From OLB19 sp964624165 (GTDB lineage: Bacteria; Patescibacteriota; Minisyncoccia; Phycocordibacterales; UBA918), in contig CAZUWG010000013.1 in NCBI GenBank assembly GCA_964624165.1, positions 1-20,669 on the forward strand: a stretch of DNA of 20,669 bases. The letters are read 5' to 3'. Positions within the stretch are counted from its first letter, which is position 1. Every line of letters begins with the position of its first letter. Position numbers and translations under genes: made by a program. Below, one piece after another: positions 1-6,459 of the stretch. The notes below the pieces were generated by a model. That model did no database searches and was not told the DNA's origin. It saw nothing but the letters and a program-made list of their open reading frames with translations.

Positions 1-45
1 AGCCATTCCCAAAGCCAGCATACATACAATTATTATTTGTTTCAT
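1..45 (-). CDS. N-terminus of a secreted or lipoprotein-like protein (partial)
   Basis: The minus strand has an ATG at 45-43 followed by 15 open codons that run off the window edge. They encode MKQIIIVCMLALGMA, a short basic start followed by a hydrophobic stretch, as at the beginning of a signal peptide. A TATATA box lies four bases before the ATG, preceded by TGCAG, so the gene may have its own promoter. It is the next gene downstream of TypA, 58 bases away, with no clear terminator between them. Nothing can be said about the mature protein. The call rests on the signal-peptide character and the upstream box. Confidence 0.45.
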   Translation of the reverse strand, partial: MKQIIIVCMLALGMA

Positions 46-103
46 TGGTTATATACTGCAGTTTTTATTAAAAAATGTCAATGGCGATAAAGGATAAAGT
101 GCT

Positions 104-1876
104 CTATTTTCTTTTTCGTTCCCCTTCCTTAAGGAACTTTTTTCGTAGTCGGACACTTTGCGGACACACTTCTAGATATTCATCATCCTGCATAATTTCC
201 AGTCCAAGCTCAATTGAGAGCTTTTTCGGCGGAGTGAGAACGATTGCATCATCACTACCAGAAGCACGCATATTGGTGAGCTGCTTGCCCTTAGTTGGGT
301 TGACCACCATTTCTTCTCCCTTACTGGTATTGCCGATCACCATACCTTCATACACTTCAGTACCTGCGTCGATATATAGCTCACCACGATCTTGCAAACT
401 AAAGAGTGCAAAGCCGAGCGCTTTACCGGTCGTCATACTGGTCATGCTGCCCACTGGACGTTTCTTAATCTCGCCAGCATACGGCTCAAAGCCGACCACT
501 CTTGAGGCTAAGATACCTTCACCTTTGGTATCTACCACAAATTGATTTTTGTAGCCGAGCAAGCCGCGAGTTGGGCCATGAAAGAGTAGTCGCACTCTTT
601 CTCCATCTGGTACGAGATTTTGCATAATAAAAGCACGGTTTGACAGACGTTCAATGACGGCTCCTTGCGCCTCATTTGGCACATCGATGGTCACCTCTTC
701 AAAAGGCTCAAGCTTTTTACCATCCTCTTCCTTAATGATCACTTGCGGCTGCGAGACAGACATTTCATAGCCTTCGCGCCGCATGTTCTCGAGCAAAACT
801 GCAATGTGCATTTCTCCGCGTCCACGCACATCAAATGTGTCGCCATTTTGCGTTACCTGCAACCCGACGTTGATTTCTAGTTCTTTTTCAAGACGTTCAC
901 CAATCTGACGACTCGTAACATACTTGCCCTCTCGCCCTGCAAACGGTGAGGAGTTGACTAAAAACTGCATCGCGATGGTAGGTTCTTCTACTGCAATAGC
1001 GGGCATCGACTCAACAGCTTCGTCGCCAGCCAGAGTTTCGCCAATATTGATCGCAGTCAAACCAGCTACCAAAACGATATCACCCGCAAATGCTTCTTCT
1101 ACCTCAATTTGAGACACGCCTTTGTAGATTGCTAGCTTCACTACTTTTGCTTTATAGCCTTCTCCTGACTTTGATTTTACAAATACCTGCTGCCCCTTTT
1201 TGATACTTCCTTCATAGACACGCGCCACAGCCAGACGACCAAGGAAGTTGTCATAGCCGAGATTAAACACCTGCGCTTTAAGTGGCTCACCTTCGACGTA
1301 CCCCCGTGAAGCCGGAACGTGCTCAAGTACAACGTCGAGCACTGGCGACAAGTCTGAAAGCTCTGTATCAAGTGAACGGGTTGATTTTCCATCTCGTCCA
1401 ATCGCATACACCACTGGAAATTCGCTCTGCTCGTCTGTAGCACCAAGCTCCCAAAAGAGCTCCAGCACCTCATCTTCCACACGCTTGGGGTCTGCGGCTG
1501 GTTTATCGATTTTGTTGATGACCACAATCGGGCGCAGACCTAGCTCGAGTGACTTTTTAAGTACAAAGCGCGTTTGTGGCATTGGGCCTTCTTGCGCATC
1601 CACCACCAAAAGTACTGAGTCGATACTACGAAGTACTCGCTCTACCTCAGAGCCAAAATCGGCGTGACCGGGAGTATCTACAATATTAATTTTTGTCCCT
1701 TTGTATTCAACAGAGGTGTTTTTGGCATAGATAGTGATCCCGCGCTCTTGCTCGAGCGCATTACTATCCATACTTGCCCCCGCTTCGCGAGAGCCTGTTT
1801 GTTCCATAAGACCATCAGTCAAGGTGGTCTTTCCATGGTCTACGTGTGCAATAATTGCGATGTTTCTAATTTCCAT
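104..1876 (-). CDS. typA: TypA/BipA ribosome-associated translational GTPase
   Basis: This 590-residue GTPase of the EF-G-like TypA/BipA family binds the ribosome and helps ribosome assembly and stress adaptation. The P-loop HVDHGKT is at residues 11-17, ERGITI (switch I) at 44-49, DTPGHADFG (G3) at 67-75 and NKID (G4) at 121-124. The C-terminal half carries the family-specific region (RGRGEMHIAVLLENMRREG, then FHGPTRGLLGYK) and the protein ends in a basic tail. Length fits the family (about 600). The ATG at 1876 (MEIRNIAII) was chosen because homologues begin just before RNIAIIAHVDHGK. An in-frame ATG at 1891 would add five residues. The gene starts 23 bases after the upstream membrane-protein gene, so the two are probably co-transcribed. 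No Shine-Dalgarno sequence is visible. Confidence 0.96.
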   Translation of the reverse strand: MEIRNIAIIAHVDHGKTTLTDGLMEQTGSREAGASMDSNALEQERGITIYAKNTSVEYKGTKINIVDTPGHADFGSEVERVLRSIDSVLLVVDAQEGPMPQTRFVLKKSLELGLRPIVVINKIDKPAADPKRVEDEVLELFWELGATDEQSEFPVVYAIGRDGKSTRSLDTELSDLSPVLDVVLEHVPASRGYVEGEPLKAQVFNLGYDNFLGRLAVARVYEGSIKKGQQVFVKSKSGEGYKAKVVKLAIYKGVSQIEVEEAFAGDIVLVAGLTAINIGETLAGDEAVESMPAIAVEEPTIAMQFLVNSSPFAGREGKYVTSRQIGERLEKELEINVGLQVTQNGDTFDVRGRGEMHIAVLLENMRREGYEMSVSQPQVIIKEEDGKKLEPFEEVTIDVPNEAQGAVIERLSNRAFIMQNLVPDGERVRLLFHGPTRGLLGYKNQFVVDTKGEGILASRVVGFEPYAGEIKKRPVGSMTSMTTGKALGFALFSLQDRGELYIDAGTEVYEGMVIGNTSKGEEMVVNPTKGKQLTNMRASGSDDAIVLTPPKKLSIELGLEIMQDDEYLEVCPQSVRLRKKFLKEGERKRK

Positions 1877-1899
1877 AGTATAAAAAGTCATTAAGGTGT

Positions 1900-2475
1900 C
1901 TATTGAACCACATCCTCAGAAAAAAGCACGTCAGTTGGACTTTTTAAGATTGGCGTACTGCTACTTTCTTCTTCTTGAAGATCAATCGGATCGGTATGGG
2001 TCTGAATGAAAAATTCCCACACACGTGCCAATGTACGCACAGGCTCGCGCATAGCTGTACCCTGACAAACATTAATTACATAATAGTTATCACCATAATA
2101 CACTGAATAACGAATATGATTTTGTTCTGTGTTGCTGCAGGCACGATCGCCAACTAGTAAATCTCCAACTTTTAAGGCATCTTGTACTTCGGCATTGAGA
2201 TTGCGAGAGATAAGTCCGTCAACAAATTCCCCATCAAATCCAAGATAGCGATACGAACGGTCTTCAGTTAGAGAAAAAGCTCGACAGTCATCATACGGCT
2301 CACATTCGCCATACTCTTCTGCATTAATAGTGTATGGGGTGATGTTTTGATCTTGCAGTTCGTTAAGGTAAGGATTTTCTACGTACTGCGGGACAAAGAC
2401 GGTGGTATAGAGCCACACACCACAAAAAAAGCCGATAATCGCCGTCAAAGAAAGAAAGAGCCAATCTGAATGCAT
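1900..2475 (-). CDS. single-pass membrane protein of unknown function
   Basis: This is a 191-residue protein that I do not recognise. It has one N-terminal membrane segment (about residues 5-28) followed by a probably extracytoplasmic domain rich in acidic and aromatic residues. That domain has four cysteines (about C58, C64, C113 and C137) that could form two disulfides. The C-terminal 30 residues are acidic, serine- and proline-rich and probably disordered. The ATG at 2475 was chosen because the frame upstream runs through the N gap and tRNA region. In addition, an extended -10 box (TGT-TATACT) sits exactly six bases before this ATG, implying a leaderless message. It is the first gene of a likely two-gene operon with typA. 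Confidence 0.7.
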   Translation of the reverse strand: MHSDWLFLSLTAIIGFFCGVWLYTTVFVPQYVENPYLNELQDQNITPYTINAEEYGECEPYDDCRAFSLTEDRSYRYLGFDGEFVDGLISRNLNAEVQDALKVGDLLVGDRACSNTEQNHIRYSVYYGDNYYVINVCQGTAMREPVRTLARVWEFFIQTHTDPIDLQEEESSSTPILKSPTDVLFSEDVVQ

Positions 2476-2481
2476 GTCAAC

Positions 2482-2490
2482 AGTATAACA
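2482..2490 (-). promoter_or_regulatory. extended -10 promoter, leaderless start at 2475
   Basis: Read on the minus strand the sequence is TGT-TATACT-gttgac-ATG. The spacer of six bases puts +1 on the A of the ATG. It lies back-to-back with the plus-strand promoter at 2494-2521. Confidence 0.65.
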
Positions 2491-2493
2491 AGT

Positions 2494-2521
2494 TTGTGAC
2501 ATATGACGCAAAAGGTATACT
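2494..2521 (+). promoter_or_regulatory. sigma70-type promoter for a non-coding RNA
   Basis: A -35-like TTGTGA (2494-2499), a 16-base spacer and TATACT (2516-2521) point rightwards. No start codon with a credible protein follows. What follows is a GC-rich, strongly self-complementary stretch, so this promoter most likely drives a structured RNA and perhaps also the tRNA downstream. Confidence 0.6.
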
Positions 2522-2525
2522 GTGG

Positions 2526-2640
2526 GCCAAGGCGGGCGCGGCGAATGCACAAGCCCACTGCGCCGCCCCCCCCCCGAAAAGTTGGCGAGTGGGTTTATGG
2601 GCANNNNNNNNNNAAAGGTGCTGGGAGCACGTTTCATCCG
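2526..2640 (+). ncRNA. putative structured non-coding RNA, interrupted by assembly gap
   Basis: After the promoter at 2494-2521 the sequence turns GC-rich and structured. AAGCCCACT (2551-2559) can pair with AGTGGGTTT (2588-2596) with one G-U pair, and GCGCC/GGCG can stack inside it. GTGGGC (2522-2527) could instead pair with GCCCAC (2553-2558). A run of ten C (2566-2575) and ten N (2604-2613) interrupt it. After the gap, GGTGCT-GGG-AGCAC makes a short hairpin. I looked for SRP RNA, RNase P RNA, tmRNA and 6S core motifs and saw none, but the conserved core could be lost in the gap. Both ends are approximate. Confidence 0.4.
2604..2613. other. scaffold gap (10 N)
   Basis: Ten undetermined bases. 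The round number suggests a placeholder of unknown true length. It lies just after a C10 run and an inverted repeat, both of which tend to break short-read assemblies. Confidence 0.99.
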
Positions 2641-2641
2641 A

Positions 2642-2669
2642 CTGAAAGGAGGTGGACGACTTCTAGTAT
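2642..2669 (+). promoter_or_regulatory. possible tRNA-Ser promoter
   Basis: CTGAAA (2642-2647), a 16-base spacer and TAGTAT (2664-2669) end seven bases before the tRNA 5' end at 2677. The -35 match is weak, so the tRNA may instead be co-transcribed with the RNA upstream. Confidence 0.4.
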
Positions 2670-2676
2670 ATAAAGC

Positions 2677-2761
2677 GGAGAAGTGGCCGAGTGGTTTAAG
2701 GCGCACGCTTGGAAAGCGTGTTGGCGGCAACGCCTCGCAGGTTCAAATCCTGTCTCTTCCG
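2677..2761 (+). tRNA. tRNA-Ser (anticodon GGA)
   Basis: This 85-base class II tRNA folds with a D arm beginning GCCGAGTGG, an anticodon stem CACGC/GCGTG and the loop TTGGAAA with anticodon GGA at 2711-2713. It has a long variable arm GGCG-GCAA-CGCC and a T arm GCAGG-TTCAAAT-CCTGT, with discriminator G at 2761. It reads the serine codons UCC and UCU. The 3' CCA is not encoded (the sequence continues CAAAA), so a CCA-adding enzyme is needed. The acceptor stem GGAGAAG/CTCTTCC has a G-U pair at position 4-69 and an A-C mismatch at 5-68. Confidence 0.95.
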
Positions 2762-2868
2762 CAAAAATTCGAACTTTGTTTAATACACACCGCAAATTTA
2801 AACTGTGTGCTTGAAGGTGCACGCACTTACTTCGAACGTACTGACCTGACTCAGACACAGGCTATCTA

Positions 2869-3354
2869 TTATCTAAACATAACAATCCCATATCTACCAT
2901 TTTCAAAAAGATCTTTTTTACCAGCCTGAAATTCTTTGATTCGCCTCATTCCAGCAGGACTAATATTCTTCGGTAAGTCATTTATATTAAACCAATGAGC
3001 ATCATCGAGTTCCCATTGCATTTTAAAATCAGGTGCAGAAAGTTTAATGACAAATATATACACAGTATCTAGTTTTCCTTCCTGATTTGACGTATACGTC
3101 CCGAGCTTGAACTTAATCTCTATTTCATTTAGGTGTAATTCTTCCCTTAATTCCCTCAAGATGCATTGTTCTGGATTTTCTTCTTGATCAATTTTTCCGC
3201 CAGGCAAAGACCAGTAAATAACATTAATATTCTTGACAAGCAGTATGTTGTTGCGATGCAAAATAATTGCCCGAGCACCGTGTGTTTTTGGTTTAAAAAC
3301 GTTCCAGTAACACTTTATAAGCGGATGGGAAATTTTATATAGGAAATACTTCAC
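2869..3354 (-). CDS. NUDIX hydrolase
   Basis: This 161-residue NUDIX protein would cleave a nucleoside diphosphate linked to another group; the substrate is unknown. The Nudix box spans about residues 72-94 and fits GX5EX7REUXEE: a glycine, five residues later a glutamate, then RELREEL. The usual final glycine is replaced by histidine. The family strand SLPGGK precedes the box. The first 25 residues look like an extra helix. The start is a GTG at 3354, supported by an extended -10 box (TGT-TAAAAT) exactly six bases upstream. The gene is visibly AT-richer than its neighbours: two hand-counted 60-base rows (2941-3060) are about 35% GC, while two rows in groEL average over 50%. This may mark a recently acquired gene. 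Confidence 0.88.
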   Translation of the reverse strand: MKYFLYKISHPLIKCYWNVFKPKTHGARAIILHRNNILLVKNINVIYWSLPGGKIDQEENPEQCILRELREELHLNEIEIKFKLGTYTSNQEGKLDTVYIFVIKLSAPDFKMQWELDDAHWFNINDLPKNISPAGMRRIKEFQAGKKDLFENGRYGIVMFR

Positions 3355-3360
3355 CCCACC

Positions 3361-3369
3361 ATTTTAACA
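3361..3369 (-). promoter_or_regulatory. extended -10 promoter, leaderless GTG start at 3354
   Basis: On the minus strand the sequence reads TGT-TAAAAT-ggtggg-GTG. The six-base spacing matches that of five other genes here and supports GTG as the true start of the NUDIX gene. Confidence 0.6.
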
Positions 3370-3428
3370 TTTTGGCATTCGTTTCTACTCCTCTGAACCA
3401 CAAAGGACTGTTTGCAATTCTCACCAAA

Positions 3429-3635
3429 TTATTCTTCTCCAAACACTTCGATACAATCCACATTGCGGGTGTTAACCAGCAACATTCGGCCATCGACGAG
3501 TTCCATTTTAGTAAACTCATCTTGCTTGATGGTGTCTGTTTTAATGCCTTGAAAAGTGCGCTTATTGCCACCAGAAAAATGAATAATTTGAGTGACTGTT
3601 TTACCTTTTGACTCCACAGTTGATTTCAGATTCAT
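3429..3635 (-). CDS. small conserved-looking protein of unknown function
   Basis: This is a 68-residue soluble protein with no signal or membrane segment. It alternates short hydrophobic and charged strands (QIIHFSGG, RTFQGIKTDTI, FTKMELVDGRMLLVNTRNVDCIEVF), suggesting a small beta-barrel or SH3/Sm-like fold. No family is recognised with confidence. Its reality is supported by an extended -10 box (TGC-TACGAT) exactly six bases before the ATG at 3635, implying a leaderless message. It lies upstream of the NUDIX gene, 74 bases away, and diverges from the YbjQ-like gene. Confidence 0.7.
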   Translation of the reverse strand: MNLKSTVESKGKTVTQIIHFSGGNKRTFQGIKTDTIKQDEFTKMELVDGRMLLVNTRNVDCIEVFGEE

Positions 3636-3641
3636 GCTACT

Positions 3642-3650
3642 ATCGTAGCA
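3642..3650 (-). promoter_or_regulatory. extended -10 promoter, leaderless start at 3635
   Basis: On the minus strand the sequence reads TGC-TACGAT-agtagc-ATG. The box lies in a dyad (TGCTAC-TATC-GTAGCA, 3635-3650), which could let a dimeric regulator bind over the -10 and start site. Confidence 0.6.
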
Positions 3651-3675
3651 TATTGTGTTTGAGATACTATAGTAG

Positions 3676-3684
3676 TGGTATAAT
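3676..3684 (+). promoter_or_regulatory. extended -10 promoter of the ybjQ-like gene
   Basis: TGG-TATAAT lies at 3676-3684 with +1 expected near 3691, giving a leader of about 24 bases before the ATG at 3715. The leader is AT-rich and contains no Shine-Dalgarno sequence. Confidence 0.55.
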
Positions 3685-3714
3685 GATCTGTATATTCATA
3701 ATTTGTTTATTTTT

Positions 3715-4029
3715 ATGCAACTCGTCACTCTTGAAAGCATGCCCGGTAAGGAGATAAAGGAGGTTATTGGTATCGCGCGCGGCAATGCTGTGCGCTCACG
3801 TAATGTAGGGAGTGACATTGTCGCCGGACTTAAAAGCATCGTAGGCGGGGAGCTGGCTTAATACACAAAACTCCAGGCCAGCGCCCGCGAACAAGCGTTG
3901 CAGCGTCTTGAGAAGGACGTAGTTCGACTTGGCGCTGATGCAGTGCTTGGAGTACGTATGACCACCTCAATGATTGCCGCTGGCGCTGCTGAAATCTCAG
4001 CCTATGGCACTGCTGTCAAATTTTCGTAA
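3715..4029 (+). pseudogene. YbjQ/UPF0145 family protein with in-frame stop
   Basis: The frame from ATG 3715 to TAA 4027-4029 would encode 104 residues matching the UPF0145 (YbjQ) heavy-metal-binding-like domain. It starts MQLVTLESMPGKEI, then VIGIARGNAVRSRNVGSDIVAGLKSIVGGELA. After one stop codon (TAA, 3859-3861) it continues in the same frame as YTKLQASAREQALQRL, LGADAVLGVRMTTSM and finally SAYGTAVKFS. Both halves are typical of the family and need no frame change, so a single base in the TAA codon separates it from an intact gene (most likely GAA, CAA or AAA). Either the gene is freshly inactivated or the base is a consensus error. The promoter at 3676-3684 is intact. Family members form pentameric rings; their role is not settled. 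Confidence 0.85.
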
Positions 4030-4030
4030 T

Positions 4031-4128
4031 ATGTTTTTTTTGTAATTTTTATTCTGCTTTTAATTGTAGTCGGGGTATATCAATACTCCGCCAGGAAAAA
4101 AGAAAATTTTGAGGAGCGAGATTTTTAA
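4031..4128 (+). pseudogene. small membrane protein ORF, frameshifted in a T tract
   Basis: An ATG at 4031 is followed by eight T and closes at once (MFFL, stop). If the tract had nine T, the frame would stay open to TAA 4126-4128 and encode about 32 residues: M-FFF-VIFILLLIVVGVY and then a polar tail with basic and acidic residues. That would be a hydrophobic anchor plus a short charged tail, a plausible small membrane protein co-transcribed with the YbjQ-like gene. It directly precedes the terminator at 4129-4161. A one-base homopolymer deletion or a sequencing error explains it best. The function is unknown. Confidence 0.5.
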
Positions 4129-4161
4129 AGATAAAAGCGGGGCGTAGCCCCGCTTTTATCT
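4129..4161. terminator. bidirectional intrinsic terminator between convergent genes
   Basis: A perfect 15-bp inverted repeat (4129-4143 with 4147-4161) has the loop GTA. The arms have a GCGGGGC core and an A/T-rich outer part, so each strand presents a U-rich 3' arm. It sits between the YbjQ-like unit (+) and the MscS gene (-) and overlaps the MscS stop codon. Confidence 0.85.
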
Positions 4162-5089
4162 ATTTCTTGACCGTTACGGTACTGGTCGCACTTGCTATTT
4201 CGATCTGTTTTTCTTTAGCAAATTCTGTCTTAATTGAGCGCATAATACCATCTCGCACACCGCGGCGGCGGCGTGCTTCGACCACGTAGCGCGCATAAAG
4301 ACTGGTCCAATTGTCGGTAATCTCCAGATACACATGAGGGTCAATATCATCAGTCTGCATGTAGTATTTGGTTCTCAGGTGGGAAATTTCTTGCATCGCT
4401 TTCATGGAAATGGTGTTGGTAGCATCCTGTAGTATGCCAGAAAGTATTTTTTCAGCCTTTACCCAGTCACTTTCGTGTGTAATAGGAATATGGATTTCAT
4501 CCCAAATAAATGAATGGTCGCTCGTATAATTTTTAACATCTTTTGTGATCACTTTTCCATTTGCGACCCGGACAATTCTCCCGGTCGGCTGGTCCCCACT
4601 GACCCACTCTTTTATTTCCAGTAACGTCGTGAACAAAATACCGATATCAATCACGTCTCCGTACGCCGTATCTATCTGCACTCGATGCCCGACTTTATAC
4701 GGACTGCGCAGTAAAATAATGACTCCACCGATAATATTTTTAAACAAATCTTGGACCGCAAACGCGACAGCCGCAGCAAAAAACCCGTACGCAGCCAAGA
4801 GTGTGTTCGAGTCTGGTAGCCACACACGCAGCACAAACAATGTGGCCACTAAGAGATGGGCGATTGTGAGAATCTTCTGAAGCGAGTAGCGTATGCGGCT
4901 GGAGTCCAGGTGCGTGTAAAGTAAGTAATACAGTCCTACTTTGAAAATAAAATGTGACAGGGCCAGCGTGGCGAGGGTAAGCGTTATTTTATAATAATCT
5001 GGCCCTGTCCACGCATCGAGAATGGCAGAGACAAAAGCGAGAAATGCGAGCGCCAACGAGACCATGAGTGGTCTAATGATTCGTTTCAT
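4160..5089 (-). CDS. MscS-family mechanosensitive ion channel
   Basis: This 309-residue inner-membrane channel of the MscS type opens on membrane tension to release solutes after osmotic downshock. Three N-terminal hydrophobic segments (about residues 7-25, 36-57 and 72-90) precede the pore-lining helix at about 97-120. That helix (YGFFAAAVAFAVQDLFKNIIGG) has the alanine/glycine packing typical of TM3. The MscS beta-domain follows (VIILLRSPYKVGHRVQI, YGDVIDIGILFTTLLEI, GRIVRVANGKVITKDVKNYT), then an alpha/beta C-terminal domain. The ATG at 5089 was chosen over one at 5167: the longer frame only translates the hairpin upstream, while the box TGC-TATACT sits exactly six bases before 5089. The gene therefore has its own promoter, separate from the htpX operon. 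Confidence 0.93.
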   Translation of the reverse strand: MKRIIRPLMVSLALAFLAFVSAILDAWTGPDYYKITLTLATLALSHFIFKVGLYYLLYTHLDSSRIRYSLQKILTIAHLLVATLFVLRVWLPDSNTLLAAYGFFAAAVAFAVQDLFKNIIGGVIILLRSPYKVGHRVQIDTAYGDVIDIGILFTTLLEIKEWVSGDQPTGRIVRVANGKVITKDVKNYTSDHSFIWDEIHIPITHESDWVKAEKILSGILQDATNTISMKAMQEISHLRTKYYMQTDDIDPHVYLEITDNWTSLYARYVVEARRRRGVRDGIMRSIKTEFAKEKQIEIASATSTVTVKK

Positions 5090-5095
5090 ATTTTT

Positions 5096-5104
5096 AGTAT
5101 AGCA
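5096..5104 (-). promoter_or_regulatory. extended -10 promoter, leaderless start at 5089
   Basis: On the minus strand the sequence reads TGC-TATACT-aaaaat-ATG. The six-base spacing places +1 on the start codon. It follows the htpX terminator at 5124-5164. Confidence 0.7.
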
Positions 5105-5123
5105 GGAGCGAAGCACTCCACAA

Positions 5124-5164
5124 GCACAAAGCTGGGCGAAGCAAAGCTTCGCCCAGCTTTGTGC
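5124..5164. terminator. hairpin terminator after htpX
   Basis: A perfect 19-bp inverted repeat (5124-5142 with 5146-5164) with loop AAA starts seven bases beyond the htpX stop codon. The arms end in GCTTTGTGC rather than a long T tract, so termination by a strong stem is inferred. Confidence 0.75.
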
Positions 5165-5170
5165 CACCCT

Positions 5171-6061
5171 CTATGCCTTTTCTCGCAGACGACGAATACG
5201 CTCTGCTGCCGGTGGATGTGTCTGAAAAAGACCGCCCACCTTCTTCCATACCGACTGCTTATCTCCGCTGAATGGGTCTGAAATAAAAAGATGAGCTGTC
5301 GCGTGACTTGCCGATTTCATCGGACGGGCAGAGCTAGAAATCTTTTCCAGCGCTGAGGCCAGCCCTTCTGGATAACGCGTCAAAAGCGCTCCCGTTGCAT
5401 CTGCTAAGTACTCTCGTCGCCGTGAAATCGCCATCTGCATTAGCTGAGCAGCAATCGGAGCCAGGATTATCCCCACAATACCAATGACCAAGAAGAGCGG
5501 GTTGCGATTCTCTTGGTTTCCACCAAAGATCAACGATCGAGTAAAGAAATCTGCCAAAAGCGCCACAAACCCTGCCAGCACCACTGCCACCGTCATCACG
5601 AGCATGTCACGGTTGCCAACATGTGCCAACTCATGAGCCATCACTCCCTCTAGTTCGGTACGATCAAGTATGGTTAAAAGGCCTGTGGTGGCTGCCACTA
5701 CCGCGTGCTCTGGATTGCGCCCAGTCGCGAAAGCGTTTGGTGAAGGATCATTCACGACATAAACCTTCGGCATCGGCAAGCCCGCGGTAATAGAAAGGTT
5801 TTCCACAACATTTATCAAGTCCCGATGTAAGCGAGGATCAGCCGGCACGGCATTGGTCATTTTTAAGACAAGCTTATCAGAAAACCAGTAACTACCGACA
5901 TTCATCGCCACAGCGATGCCGATTGCAGCATACAAAATAACTGGATTTTGCAGATACCACGCTATTCCATACCCTATCGCAATCACCGCCACTAAAAAAA
6001 CAGTCATCAAAAGCCATGTTTTTCGAATATTACTTCCCTGCTCAGTATATAGTGTTGCCAT
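5171..6061 (-). CDS. htpX: HtpX-type membrane zinc metalloprotease
   Basis: This 296-residue M48 family protease of the cytoplasmic membrane degrades misfolded membrane proteins. Two N-terminal membrane segments lie at about residues 15-35 and 41-59. NDPSPNAFATGRNPEHAVV (104-122) is typical of the family. The zinc motif HELAH is at 143-147, and the third ligand is the glutamate of RRREYLAD (about E217). Two further hydrophobic segments (about 155-175 and 188-212) separate them, and the protein ends in FQTHPPAAERIRRLREKA, matching the HtpX C-terminus. Length matches the family. It is the last gene of the operon lemA - MazG-like - htpX, 11 bases after the middle gene. LemA and HtpX are often neighbours in bacteria. 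Confidence 0.96.
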   Translation of the reverse strand: MATLYTEQGSNIRKTWLLMTVFLVAVIAIGYGIAWYLQNPVILYAAIGIAVAMNVGSYWFSDKLVLKMTNAVPADPRLHRDLINVVENLSITAGLPMPKVYVVNDPSPNAFATGRNPEHAVVAATTGLLTILDRTELEGVMAHELAHVGNRDMLVMTVAVVLAGFVALLADFFTRSLIFGGNQENRNPLFLVIGIVGIILAPIAAQLMQMAISRRREYLADATGALLTRYPEGLASALEKISSSARPMKSASHATAHLFISDPFSGDKQSVWKKVGGLFQTHPPAAERIRRLREKA

Positions 6062-6072
6062 AATTATAATAA

Positions 6073-6444
6073 TTATTTTATTCCTTGCGGTGTTTCGTTG
6101 GAGTGGTAGTCGCCATCTTCGGACCAGTGTAAGAAATGCCTTTCAGTGTAGAGGCCCTTTTTTTCTGTATTTGCTTCCATAGCAAGCTTTAGTTCGGCTG
6201 GAGAAACTTCAAGGGCTGCCGTGAGTGCATCAAGTACCACCATGAGATCAGCATATTCGTCAAGAAAGGCAGATCGAGTACGCACCCGAGCCAACGCAGC
6301 TGCTTCCTCCTGTACTTTTTTTAATAGTTCTTGCTGGAACTCAGTATCGTCAACCAGCGTACGCACCTCACACCCTTCGCCTTTTTGTTCTATCTTGTCT
6401 TTAATACGGTCACGAACAAGCTTGTTGTAAAAAACTTTCTGCAT
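6073..6444 (-). CDS. MazG-like / phosphoribosyl-ATP pyrophosphohydrolase-like protein
   Basis: This 123-residue all-alpha NTP pyrophosphohydrolase-like protein carries NKLVRDRI at residues 7-14, the hallmark start of a common small MazG-related family. The metal-binding acidic motifs follow: an EE pair at 46-47 (VQEEAAAL) and DEYAD at 62-66 (LDEYADLMVVLDAL). The C-terminal part has a KKGLYTERHFL strand like that of relatives. Such enzymes are thought to remove non-canonical or surplus nucleoside triphosphates; the substrate here is unknown. It sits between lemA (15-base gap) and htpX (11-base gap), so it is co-transcribed with them. No Shine-Dalgarno sequence is visible. Confidence 0.88.
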   Translation of the reverse strand: MQKVFYNKLVRDRIKDKIEQKGEGCEVRTLVDDTEFQQELLKKVQEEAAALARVRTRSAFLDEYADLMVVLDALTAALEVSPAELKLAMEANTEKKGLYTERHFLHWSEDGDYHSNETPQGIK

Positions 6445-6459
6445 TTTACGTAAGACGTA

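Noticed and set aside
1877..1882. TATACT directly before the typA ATG as its promoter
   Set aside because: It touches the start codon, so transcription would begin inside the gene. typA is better explained as the second gene of an operon.
2526..2640. Identification of the structured RNA as SRP, RNase P, tmRNA or 6S RNA
   Set aside because: No core motif of any of these classes could be found in the bases present.
2644..2653. Perfect Shine-Dalgarno-like GAAAGGAGGT
   Set aside because: No start codon with an open frame follows; a tRNA does. It also did not match the 3' end of 16S rRNA when read on the other strand.
2476..2730. Upstream extension of the membrane-protein frame through the N gap
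   Set aside because: It would run through unknown bases, the putative RNA and into the tRNA. The ATG at 2475 has a well-placed promoter.
3859..3861. Stop-codon reassignment or recoding at the TAA in the YbjQ-like gene
   Set aside because: TAA and TAG end other clear genes in this window (for example groES, RNase J ends in TAA; typA ends in TAG), and no recoding signal is visible. A point mutation or error is simpler.
5090..5167. 26-residue N-terminal extension of the MscS-like protein
   Set aside because: These codons translate the htpX terminator hairpin, and the leaderless promoter points to 5089.
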